Below are positions 6,754-13,838 of a stretch of DNA of 16,692 nt, one piece after another (position 1 is the stretch's first letter; every line of letters begins with the position of its first letter). Origin of the DNA: CAZRIT01 sp964600225 (GTDB lineage Bacteria; Bacillota; Clostridia; Christensenellales; CAG-138); assembly GCA_964600225.1 (NCBI GenBank), contig CAZRIT010000043.1:1-16692 (forward strand), written 5' to 3'. Under the pieces are notes generated by a model that was not told where the DNA came from, ran no database searches, and saw nothing but the letters and a program-made list of their open reading frames with translations. A program made the position numbers and the translations under genes.

Positions 6754-7884
6754 CTAACTTTTTGTTTGGGCCGTGAAAAAGGATGCGCCCCGTCCGTGAA
6801 AATACGCCAGCAGCAGATCCACGCACTCGCCATAGCTTTCCACGCCGCTCGGCTGCGCGTTGTGCTTGAGGTAGTGATCGTTGGTTTGCGTGGCGGCTTC
6901 CTCCACGGGCCCTTCGTAGCGCGCCCAATAGGCGTTGTAGTTGCGCAAATCCCGCAGCATGCCGTCGCTGTACGTTTCGACCAGCTCCTTGTGCCGCGTG
7001 GGCGATACATCGTACAAAGCGTTCCCGCATACGATCAGCGCCTGCATCAAGCCTGCATAGCGCACGTCCGCCTGCTCCGAGCACAGGCAGGCCAGGAACG
7101 CCGCAAACTCCGCCTCGTCCTCGGACGCAATGCCAAGCTGATGCGCCATCTCGTGCGCCGCCGCGTGCGGCAGCAGCAGATCGGGCTGGGAGACGTTGAT
7201 GTTTGGTTCGGCGGTGAGGCCGATGTAGATGCCCGAAATCCCCGCCCACGAAAGCCCTTCCGAGTACATAACGGACTTGGCGCGGGATACCGTGCCCGCA
7301 AAGATCGGCTCCCTACGGCTCAGCGCGCCGTACGCCGCGGGCAGCGCATCGATCACAGCGTCCCGTCCGTTTTGCAGCGTAAACACGCCCTGCGCATCCT
7401 CGATAACCGCCGTATCGCGCAGCGCGGCGGCATTTTCTGCAAGCCATGCCGTCAGTTCGTATAGCGCCTCCTCGCTGTTTTCCGAAGTATCCTGCCCCAT
7501 GCGCGTTTTCAGCGGTATGCGGAAATAATTGAAGCCCCAGGTCAGACAGAACGCGTTGAGCAGCACGCCGCCCACGATGCACCACGATAGCAGCGCCGAA
7601 AGAAAGCCCCACAGCCGCAGCCTTTTGGAAAGCAGGCGCACGATGCACGAAAGCAGCCATATCGCTATGCCAAGGCACAATGCGCACAGAATACATTCGG
7701 CAATCGAAAACCGCACATGCCTTGTGACGCTTTGTATGGCATACTTGATATACGGATAGACGCCTTGGCTGTACACGCGCTCAACCCACGCGCTTTTGCC
7801 CGCCAAAATCGCGGGCCAAAACAGCCCGAGCGGGATAAGCAGAAGCCACGGCAGCTTGCGCAGCGCTTGACCACGATCTTTCAT
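6754..7884 (-). CDS. DUF3810-type membrane protein with HExxH metallopeptidase-like motif
   Basis: From the ATG at 7884 the protein is 376 residues. Three hydrophobic segments lie near residues 12-29, 62-85 and 93-115, followed by a large soluble domain. That domain carries AHEMAHQLG (HExxH at 244-248) and then EDEAEF at 255-260, whose glutamates could supply the third metal ligand as in gluzincins; this layout matches the DUF3810 family as I recall it. No substrate is known to me. The open frame extends to an ATG at 7968, but those extra 28 codons run through the divergent gene's promoter, look unlike a conserved N-terminus and have no ribosome binding site. ATG 7884 (alternatives: GTG 7890, ATG 7893) also lacks one, and sits right behind a strong -10 box, suggesting a leaderless or nearly leaderless message. 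Confidence 0.8.
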   Translation of the reverse strand: MKDRGQALRKLPWLLLIPLGLFWPAILAGKSAWVERVYSQGVYPYIKYAIQSVTRHVRFSIAECILCALCLGIAIWLLSCIVRLLSKRLRLWGFLSALLSWCIVGGVLLNAFCLTWGFNYFRIPLKTRMGQDTSENSEEALYELTAWLAENAAALRDTAVIEDAQGVFTLQNGRDAVIDALPAAYGALSRREPIFAGTVSRAKSVMYSEGLSWAGISGIYIGLTAEPNINVSQPDLLLPHAAAHEMAHQLGIASEDEAEFAAFLACLCSEQADVRYAGLMQALIVCGNALYDVSPTRHKELVETYSDGMLRDLRNYNAYWARYEGPVEEAATQTNDHYLKHNAQPSGVESYGECVDLLLAYFHGRGASFFTAQTKS

Positions 7885-7891
7885 ACGCACC

Positions 7892-7900
7892 ATTATACCA
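7892..7900 (-). promoter_or_regulatory. Extended -10 promoter for the DUF3810 gene
   Basis: TGGTATAAT on the minus strand is a perfect extended -10 (TGn plus TATAAT at 7892-7897); no -35 match is seen at 16-18 bp. Initiation 6-8 nt downstream would fall at about 7884-7886, that is at the start codon itself. Confidence 0.7.
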
Positions 7901-7941
7901 CAACATTCTGTTCCCGCATGATGGCATCCTTTGCGGATTCG

Positions 7942-7950
7942 TGCTAAAAT
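7942..7950 (+). promoter_or_regulatory. Extended -10 promoter for the TIM-barrel gene
   Basis: TGCTAAAAT gives a TGn extension plus a 5/6 -10 (TAAAAT at 7945-7950) without a clear -35. Initiation would be near 7957, leaving only about 10 nt before the ATG at 7967, with AGAGG at 7956-7960 at the extreme 5' end. It lies about 45 bp from the divergent DUF3810 promoter. Confidence 0.6.
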
Positions 7951-7966
7951 AGTACAGAGGTGCTTC

Positions 7967-8773
7967 ATGGAAATCGGGATTTCTACCGCCAGTTATTTTC
8001 AAAAGTTTACCACCGAGGGTGCCGTTGACGATATCGCATCGCACGGCGTACGGTTGTGCGAAATATTCCTCAACACGTTTTCGGAATATGTGCAGCCATA
8101 CACCGATATGCTTGCCAGGCGCATTTTGGATAACGGCATCCGTGTGTACAGCGTGCATTCGATGAGCACGCAGTTCGAGCCGCAGCTGTTCTCCATCCAT
8201 CCGCGTCAGTATGCCGACGGCGTGGCGCTGTATCGGCGCGTGCTGGAGGCTGCGCAGTCCTTTGGCGCAACGCACTATGTCATGCACGGCCCGCCGCTGC
8301 TTTCGGGCGCGGCAAAGAATATTCAGCTTGCGCGCATCGTGCCGATACTGGAGGCCATGCGCGATATCGCGGCCGAATACGGCGTGACGCTGACGCTGGA
8401 AAACGTGAGCTGGTGCATCCTCTCCTCCCCCGCCTACACCCAAAGCCTGCGCGGCGCCATCGGCGAAGGGAAGCTCAAGTACACCCTTGACGTCAAGCAG
8501 GCGCTCCGCAGCGGCTATACCCCGTTGGAATACCTGGACGCCATGGGCACGGACGTGGAAAACGTGCACCTTTGCGACGCCGTGACCGACAGTGGCGGCA
8601 AGCTGTTACTCAAGATGCCGGGGCACGGGAACTTCGACTTTGCCGCGCTGCGCAGCGCGCTATCCCAAAAGGGCTATCGCGGGCCCGCGTTTATCGAGGT
8701 GTACAGCGATATGTACCAAAGCACGCCCGCGCTGTACGAAAGCCTCGATCGTATGCGAACCGTATTTACATAA
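7967..8773 (+). CDS. Sugar phosphate isomerase/epimerase-like TIM barrel (xylose isomerase/AP endonuclease 2 superfamily)
   Basis: A 268-residue cytoplasmic protein with the alternating beta/alpha pattern of this superfamily. Probable metal or active-site residues sit at the ends of predicted strands: E32 (CEIF), H64 (YSVHS), H107 (VMHGP), E145 (LTLENVSW), D175 (YTLDV), H201 (VHLCD) and E244 (FIEVYSD). The E145/D175/H201/E244 set matches the divalent-metal site of sugar isomerases and epimerases of this fold. The substrate cannot be named. I start it at ATG 7967, matching the typical strand-1 MEIGIST and preceded by AGAGG; the in-frame ATG at 7931 would translate through the promoter. It sits just upstream of pgi, but pgi has its own -10 box, so a shared role in sugar phosphate metabolism is only suggested. 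Confidence 0.85.
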   Translation: MEIGISTASYFQKFTTEGAVDDIASHGVRLCEIFLNTFSEYVQPYTDMLARRILDNGIRVYSVHSMSTQFEPQLFSIHPRQYADGVALYRRVLEAAQSFGATHYVMHGPPLLSGAAKNIQLARIVPILEAMRDIAAEYGVTLTLENVSWCILSSPAYTQSLRGAIGEGKLKYTLDVKQALRSGYTPLEYLDAMGTDVENVHLCDAVTDSGGKLLLKMPGHGNFDFAALRSALSQKGYRGPAFIEVYSDMYQSTPALYESLDRMRTVFT

Positions 8774-8798
8774 CGGACATGGATCGCCCGACGATTCA

Positions 8799-8807
8799 TG
8801 GTATAAT
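8799..8807 (+). promoter_or_regulatory. Extended -10 promoter for pgi
   Basis: TGGTATAAT (TATAAT at 8802-8807 with a TGn extension) lies in the 63-bp gap before pgi. The hexamer 16-18 bp upstream is a poor -35. Initiation near 8814 leaves a leader of about 23 nt containing AGGAGG. Confidence 0.7.
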
Positions 8808-8836
8808 CAATTACCCATTCTTAGGAGGTTTTGACG

Positions 8837-10264
8837 ATGGAACGCTACATGGATGAAGCGTGGCGGCAGAGCATGCGGCTGCATTTTGACTATAACAACA
8901 TGATGTCCGATACCCTCGGCAAGCGCGGCCTGTACAAGCGCGAGATCGACGCGGTCATGCCAAAGATTGAGCTGGCCGTGCTGGATATGAAGGCCAAGCG
9001 CGGCATCATGCGCTTCCGTGAGCTGCCGTACAACCAGGACGAGGTCGTGCGCGATATCCTCAAAACCGCCGCCGATATCCGCGACCGCTTTGAAAACTTT
9101 GTCGTACTCGGCATTGGCGGCAGCGCGCTCGGGCCCATCGCCGTGCAGCAGGCGCTCAACCACCTGCACTACAACGACCTGCCGCGCGAGCGCCGCAACG
9201 GCCCAAGGCTGTTTGTGGAGGATAACATCGATCCCGAGCGCATGATTGCGCTGCTGGACGTGATCGATTTGGACAACACCATGTTCAACGTCATCAGCAA
9301 ATCAGGCGGCACCTCGGAAACCATGTCGCAGCTATTGATCGTGACGTCGCTATTGCACGAGCGGCTCGGCGCGGATATCAGCACGCACCTGATTGCCACC
9401 ACAGACCGCGAGAAGGGGCACCTGCTGACGATTGCGCGCGCGGAGAACCTGAAAACCTTCGTCATCCCCGATGGCGTTGGCGGCCGTTTTTCGGAGCTGT
9501 GCCCCGTGGGGCTTTTGCCCGCCGCCGTGTGCGGCATCGATATCCGAGAGCTGCTGTCGGGCGCGGCGTTTATGGACGACCTGTGCGATGCGCAGCACGA
9601 CGTGTGGAAGAACCCCGCCTACATGATGGCCGCGCTCTCCTACGTTGCCATGCAGCGCGGCTGCAACATCAGTGTGTTCATGCCCTATGCCGATTCCCTC
9701 AAATACATGGCCGATTGGTACGCGCAGCTCTGGGCGGAATCGCTGGGCAAGCGCGTCAACCGCCTTGGCAGCATCGTCAACGTTGGCCAAACGCCCGTCA
9801 AGGCGCTGGGCGTGACCGATCAGCACTCGCAGGTGCAGCTGTATACCGAGGGCCCGTTCGATAAGATCATCACCTTCCTCGGCGTCGCCCGTTACCGCGT
9901 GGAAACCATGATTCACGATGGCTATTTCGACGTGCCCGACGTATCGTTTTTGTGCGGGCACACGCAAAACGAGCTCATCATTGCCGAGCAGCGCGCCACG
10001 GAGTATGCCGTTGCCAAGAGCGGGCATTTAAGCCAGACCATCACCCTGCCCGAGGTCAACGCCTTCACCGTGGGCCAGCTCATCATGATGCTGGAGCTTT
10101 CCACGGCGTTTGCGGGCGAACTGATGGATATCGACGCATTCAACCAGCCGGGCGTGGAGGAAGGCAAGGTGGCCGCTTATGCGCTGCTTGGCCGCCCCGG
10201 CTTCGACGAAAAACGCGCGGAGCTTGCTGCCATGCCGCAAAAGAGTGACCGCTACATCATCTGA
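8837..10264 (+). CDS. pgi: Glucose-6-phosphate isomerase
   Basis: A 475-residue cytoplasmic glycolytic and gluconeogenic enzyme interconverting glucose 6-phosphate and fructose 6-phosphate. Family hallmarks are clear: LGIGGSALGP at 91-100, the phosphate-binding SKSGGTSET at 154-162, DGVGGRFSELCPVGLLP at 212-228, and catalytic candidates E301 (WAESLGKR), H330 (GVTDQHSQ) and K444 (PGVEEGK). Length and motifs fit the short bacterial form seen in Bacillota rather than the roughly 550-residue proteobacterial form. AGGAGG at 8823-8828 sits 8 nt before ATG 8837 and only 2 nt before the in-frame TTG at 8831, so the ATG is the start. The stop is 2 bp from the next start. Confidence 0.97.
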   Translation: MERYMDEAWRQSMRLHFDYNNMMSDTLGKRGLYKREIDAVMPKIELAVLDMKAKRGIMRFRELPYNQDEVVRDILKTAADIRDRFENFVVLGIGGSALGPIAVQQALNHLHYNDLPRERRNGPRLFVEDNIDPERMIALLDVIDLDNTMFNVISKSGGTSETMSQLLIVTSLLHERLGADISTHLIATTDREKGHLLTIARAENLKTFVIPDGVGGRFSELCPVGLLPAAVCGIDIRELLSGAAFMDDLCDAQHDVWKNPAYMMAALSYVAMQRGCNISVFMPYADSLKYMADWYAQLWAESLGKRVNRLGSIVNVGQTPVKALGVTDQHSQVQLYTEGPFDKIITFLGVARYRVETMIHDGYFDVPDVSFLCGHTQNELIIAEQRATEYAVAKSGHLSQTITLPEVNAFTVGQLIMMLELSTAFAGELMDIDAFNQPGVEEGKVAAYALLGRPGFDEKRAELAAMPQKSDRYII

Positions 10265-10266
10265 CC

Positions 10267-11268
10267 ATGCCGCGCATCCGCACGCTGACAGAGCACGATC
10301 ACGACGAGGTGCAGTCGATTTGGCTGGATCTGTTTGACGATTCCCAAGCGTTTGCGGACTGGTTCTTCCAACACCGCTTCCGCCCCGATACGTCGGTCTG
10401 TCTGGAGCAGGACGGGCGCATCGTCAGCGTCATACAGGGCTTTCCCATGCGGGTGCGCATCCGTCAAGTCGAGGTACCCGCCATGATGATCTGCGGCGTG
10501 TCCACGCTCCCCGCCTATCGACGGCGCGGGTACATGCATATGCTTATGCAGGAGATGCTCACGCTTTGCCGACGGGAGGGCTTCCCTGCCGTGCTGCACA
10601 AGCCCGTACAGTTTTCCACCTACCGCGCCTTTGGGCAGCTACCCTGCACGAGGACGCTGCGCTATACCTCCGTTGCGGATTTGGGCGCGCCCCTTTGGCA
10701 GCCCCGCCCGCCGATCGATGCGCTGACGGCATGCTATGCCGCCGCCACGGCGCGCTATTCGGGGTGCGTGGTGCGAACCGAGGCCGATATGCTGCTCAAA
10801 ACCGAGGATTACGCCGCCGACGGCGCAGAATTCCTGACCGTTTGGCACGGCGGGCGGCTGGACGGGTATGCGGTGGTATTCCCAAACGCCGAGCAGCCGT
10901 ATGCCGAGGAGGTGCTTGCGCAAAGCCCTGCTGCCTATCAAGCCCTGCTGGGCATGCTGCCGCGCGGCTACAGCGCCAAGCTCCCGCCCGACGTCCGTGC
11001 CGCAGGCGCCGTATACGAGCAAAACGCCATGGGCATTGCCGACGTATCCGAGCTGCTTTCCCTGGTTGTGCACGACGAAACGCAGTTGTTTGCCGTGCAC
11101 GACGATACGGCAACGGAAAACAACGGCGTGTTCGACGGCCTCGGCCGACCGAGCGCGAAAACGCCGCAGCTAACCCTGACCGTTGGCGAACTGATGCAGG
11201 GCCTTGTGGGGTTTCACCCGCTGGGCAGGCTCAAAGAGGAAACATGCTTTTGTGTGGATGAGTACTGA
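10267..11268 (+). CDS. GNAT family N-acetyltransferase, Eis-like
   Basis: A 333-residue protein. Residues about 1-135 form a GNAT domain with the acetyl-CoA pyrophosphate loop YRRRGYMHML (84-93) after strand CGVST. The remaining 200 residues look like the second, degenerate GNAT fold plus an SCP2-like C-terminal domain seen in Eis-type enhanced intracellular survival proteins. Those enzymes acetylate amines, including some aminoglycosides; the substrate here is unknown. The ATG is 2 bp after the pgi stop with no obvious Shine-Dalgarno, so translation probably depends on coupling to pgi. Its stop codon lies 3 bp from the stop of the convergent hemZ; a terminator for it appears inside hemZ. Confidence 0.82.
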   Translation: MPRIRTLTEHDHDEVQSIWLDLFDDSQAFADWFFQHRFRPDTSVCLEQDGRIVSVIQGFPMRVRIRQVEVPAMMICGVSTLPAYRRRGYMHMLMQEMLTLCRREGFPAVLHKPVQFSTYRAFGQLPCTRTLRYTSVADLGAPLWQPRPPIDALTACYAAATARYSGCVVRTEADMLLKTEDYAADGAEFLTVWHGGRLDGYAVVFPNAEQPYAEEVLAQSPAAYQALLGMLPRGYSAKLPPDVRAAGAVYEQNAMGIADVSELLSLVVHDETQLFAVHDDTATENNGVFDGLGRPSAKTPQLTLTVGELMQGLVGFHPLGRLKEETCFCVDEY

Positions 11269-11271
11269 CGA

Positions 11272-12744
11272 TCAGTCGGGTTGAGGTTCCCCACCCGAAA
11301 AGAAGCGCTCCGTCTCCCGCATCAGCTGCGGGAGTTTGTTTAGATAGGTCGGCACATCCTTGGGGCGCGGCAATCGCTCAATGCGGTTTTCGCCGCCAAA
11401 CACGCGCTTGGTCATGGAGCCCGCGCCGTGGGAAAGGATGCTGACAGTTTCCTCCATCATATCGATGTTATAGATGCATTCCGCTTCGGGCACGGCGTAA
11501 CCCACATTTTCCAGGTTTCCGCTCATGTACTTTTGCCGATACATATAGTACGCACGCATGCCGAGCGCTTCCGCCGCGGCACGGCCGATTTGGATCATCC
11601 GCTCCGCCTCCTTGGGCGTTGGCAGCGGGTATTCCTCCATGCGCGCCTTGAGCCGAGAGGAACGCTTGATGGCCAGCGCGTGCACCGTCAGGTTATCGGG
11701 CTGCAGTTTGGCCACGGCGTCGCAGGTGCGCGCCATATGCCCTGCGGTTTCACCCGGCAGGCCCGCAATCAAATCCATATTGATGCAAAACCCGCCCACG
11801 TCGCGCGCCAGAGCAAACGCATCCAGCGTCTGCTGCACGGTGTGCGCACGGCCGATGCGTGCAAGCGTTTCATCGTGCATGGACTGCGGGTTGACGGAGA
11901 TGCGCCCCACGCCGTGATCGCGCAGCACTGTCAGCTTCTCGCGCGTAATCGTATCGGGCCTGCCCGCCTCCACGGTGCATTCGCGTCCGAACGTGCCGTA
12001 AGCCGTTTTTGTAAACGCAAGCAGATCGTCCAATTGCCGCGCCGTGAGCACCGTGGGCGTGCCGCCGCCAACATACGTTGCGCGCACGCGGTAACCGCCC
12101 CGTTCAACAAGCGCCGCGCCGAAGGCGATATCCGTTTTGAGCGCTTCCAGATACCGTTCCAGCAAGGCGTCGTTCCCCACCGCCTCCGATGCAAACGAGC
12201 AGTACAGGCAGCGCGTTTTGCAAAACGGGATGCCGATATAGATATCGATATCCTTGGGCCGCACGGAATCGACGTACGGCTGCTGCACGGCGACGATGGC
12301 CCGCGCAAGCTCGGTTTTGTCCTCGGTGACGTCAAACACTTGGCAAAACGTGCGCGCGGCCTTGGCGGCGTGCGCTTGACCCGCAAGTTCCCGAAACAGC
12401 TTGGTCGGGCGGATGCCCGTGAGAGACCCCCACGGCGTTTCCACAGCAGGATACAGACGCTTCAGCAGCGCGTAGGCGGCCAGCTTGAGCTGCCTCTTCT
12501 CATGCTTTTTGACCGTCAGCGGCGCATCGTCGGGCACGGTAAACGACGTTTCATAATCTGCGCCCGCCGCATGCGCTGCGAGGGTGTAGTTCAGGCCAAC
12601 GCGAAAAAGGGCAAACGAAAACACGACGTCGCAATTCGGATCGTCCGCCTCGGTCAGTTCGATATCACAAAGCCCGAGAAACAGCCGTATCTCCTCCGCA
12701 ATGTCGTTTCGGTATGCGGGTGTGTTTGTGCAGATGCCTACCAA
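11272..12744 (-). CDS. hemZ: HemZ-type radical SAM protein (coproporphyrinogen dehydrogenase HemZ)
   Basis: A 490-residue protein. The HemZ-specific N-terminal half includes GSLTGIRPTKL at 107-117. The radical SAM core has C175, C179 and C182 (CxxxCxxC in GIPFCKTRCLYC) for the 4Fe-4S cluster, GGGTP at 226-230 for SAM binding, and a HemW/HemN-type VEAGRPDT at 258-265. The family is annotated as anaerobic coproporphyrinogen III dehydrogenase; in many heme-poor anaerobes its true role is uncertain, and it may instead handle heme like HemW. The best start is the TTG at 12744, which overlaps the last codons of the MBL gene and has a GGCGGAAG-like site in front; no ATG is available nearby. It ends the apt-rel-dtd-MBL run. 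In many Clostridia hisS follows, but here the convergent GNAT gene does. Confidence 0.9.
   Translation of the reverse strand: MVGICTNTPAYRNDIAEEIRLFLGLCDIELTEADDPNCDVVFSFALFRVGLNYTLAAHAAGADYETSFTVPDDAPLTVKKHEKRQLKLAAYALLKRLYPAVETPWGSLTGIRPTKLFRELAGQAHAAKAARTFCQVFDVTEDKTELARAIVAVQQPYVDSVRPKDIDIYIGIPFCKTRCLYCSFASEAVGNDALLERYLEALKTDIAFGAALVERGGYRVRATYVGGGTPTVLTARQLDDLLAFTKTAYGTFGRECTVEAGRPDTITREKLTVLRDHGVGRISVNPQSMHDETLARIGRAHTVQQTLDAFALARDVGGFCINMDLIAGLPGETAGHMARTCDAVAKLQPDNLTVHALAIKRSSRLKARMEEYPLPTPKEAERMIQIGRAAAEALGMRAYYMYRQKYMSGNLENVGYAVPEAECIYNIDMMEETVSILSHGAGSMTKRVFGGENRIERLPRPKDVPTYLNKLPQLMRETERFFSGGEPQPD
11314..11341 (+). terminator. Plus-strand terminator embedded in the 3' end of hemZ
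   Basis: CTCCCGCA (11314-11321) and TGCGGGAG (11327-11334) form a perfect 8-bp stem with a TCAGC loop, followed by TTTGTTT (11335-11341). It is 45 bp beyond the GNAT stop and entirely within codons of the convergent hemZ. Read on the minus strand no T-run follows, so it should act only on pgi-GNAT transcripts. Confidence 0.7.
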
Positions 12745-13382
12745 CCCAGCTTCCGCCCGTATGTAGTCAAGGGATTGAACTTCTTTTCGTGCTCCAATGT
12801 GGTGCCCTCGTCGTGACCGCAGTAGATCGTGTATTCGCCTTCCAGCGCATAAATCTTGTCAACAATGGAGTGATACAGCTCCCGTTGCGAGCAGTTGGGG
12901 AAATCCGTCCTGCCCGCACCCTCGAAAAACAGCGTATCGCCGCAGAAGATCGCGCGCTCGCTTTCGATGACGTAGCAGACCGCGCCCTTGCTGTGCCCGG
13001 GCGTGTGCAGCACCTGCACCGTCAGGCCCGCTGCGTCGAAGGTATTGCCATCCTCCAAAATCACATCGGGCTCGGTCGTTTCGATCGACATGCCCTTGAG
13101 GAAGGAAAGGTTCTCGCGGTTGCTGCCAAGCTTTGGCACATCCAGCCGATGGACGCACACCTTTGCGCCCGTTTCGTCGTGTATCTGCCTGACGCCGCCG
13201 ATATGGTCGAAATGCCCATGGGTTATCAGAATGTGCGTGCAGATATAGCCCGTTTCGAGCAGGTAATCCAGCACGGGCGCGGCTGCGCCGGGATCGATGA
13301 CCATGCAGCGGTTGTCGCCATCCGCGCCGAGAATATAGGTGTTGACCCACAGCGGGCCCGTTTGCAGCTGTTTCAAATGCAT
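12738..13382 (-). CDS. MBL-fold metallo-hydrolase (glyoxalase II-like)
   Basis: A 214-residue single-domain metallo-beta-lactamase-fold hydrolase. The complete dinuclear metal site is visible: H55, H57, D59 and H60 (THGHFDH), H130 (TPGHSKG), D149 (CGDTLF) and H190 (YCGHDEGT). It resembles the short YcbL-type relatives of hydroxyacylglutathione hydrolase, which lack the full C-terminal glutathione-binding domain; the physiological thioester or other substrate cannot be named. AGGAGG precedes the start, and the ATG shares one base with the dtd stop (TGATG), so it is translationally coupled. Its stop overlaps the hemZ TTG start. This position between dtd and hemZ is a recurrent arrangement in Clostridia. 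Confidence 0.93.
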   Translation of the reverse strand: MHLKQLQTGPLWVNTYILGADGDNRCMVIDPGAAAPVLDYLLETGYICTHILITHGHFDHIGGVRQIHDETGAKVCVHRLDVPKLGSNRENLSFLKGMSIETTEPDVILEDGNTFDAAGLTVQVLHTPGHSKGAVCYVIESERAIFCGDTLFFEGAGRTDFPNCSQRELYHSIVDKIYALEGEYTIYCGHDEGTTLEHEKKFNPLTTYGRKLGW

Positions 13383-13828
13383 CAGAATATCCTCCTGCTA
13401 TCGAGTAAAATGGTATGCGGGCCGTCATTGACCAGAGATACCTGCATCAACGCCTGAAACCTGCCCGTTTCCACAGGCACCAGCGCCCCAAGCTGCTTCA
13501 CGGCATATTCGTACAGCGGGACGGCCGTTTCAGGCCGCGCGGCGCGTATATAGCTTGGTCGACGGCCGTGGCGCGCATCCGCACAGAGCGTAAACTGGGA
13601 GATAAGCAGCACCTTGCCGCCAATATCGTATACGCTCAGGTTGGGCACCTCGTCGGCGTCGTCGAACACGCGAAGGTTTGCCACCTTGCCGACGATATAG
13701 TCGGCGTCCCGCTGCGTATCCCCGTCCTCAATGCCCAAAAACACGAGCAGCCCCCGCTCAATGCTGCCGACGGTCTGCCCATCCGTTTCCACACTCGCTT
13801 TGGTAACACGTTGTACGACTGCGCGCAT
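13382..13828 (-). CDS. dtd: D-aminoacyl-tRNA deacylase
   Basis: A 148-residue cytoplasmic enzyme that hydrolyses D-amino acids (and glycine mischarged on tRNA-Ala) from tRNA. The start MRAVVQRVTKASV is diagnostic. The two active-site motifs are SQFTL at 77-81 and NDGPHT at 134-139, the latter carrying the cross-subunit Gly-cisPro; the residue after Pro is His where Val is most usual. AAGGGG lies before the ATG at 13828, which is 10 bp after the rel stop; an in-frame extension to 13897 runs back into rel and is rejected. The stop overlaps the next gene's ATG by one base. Confidence 0.95.
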   Translation of the reverse strand: MRAVVQRVTKASVETDGQTVGSIERGLLVFLGIEDGDTQRDADYIVGKVANLRVFDDADEVPNLSVYDIGGKVLLISQFTLCADARHGRRPSYIRAARPETAVPLYEYAVKQLGALVPVETGRFQALMQVSLVNDGPHTILLDSRRIF

Positions 13829-13838
13829 AAATCCCCTT

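Noticed and set aside
7885..7968. N-terminal extension of the DUF3810 protein to ATG 7968
   Set aside because: No ribosome binding site, sequence reads across the opposite gene's promoter, and the first hydrophobic segment follows naturally from the start at 7884.
11428..12816. A 462-codon plus-strand open frame opposite hemZ
   Set aside because: Shadow frame; the minus strand encodes HemZ with intact radical SAM motifs.
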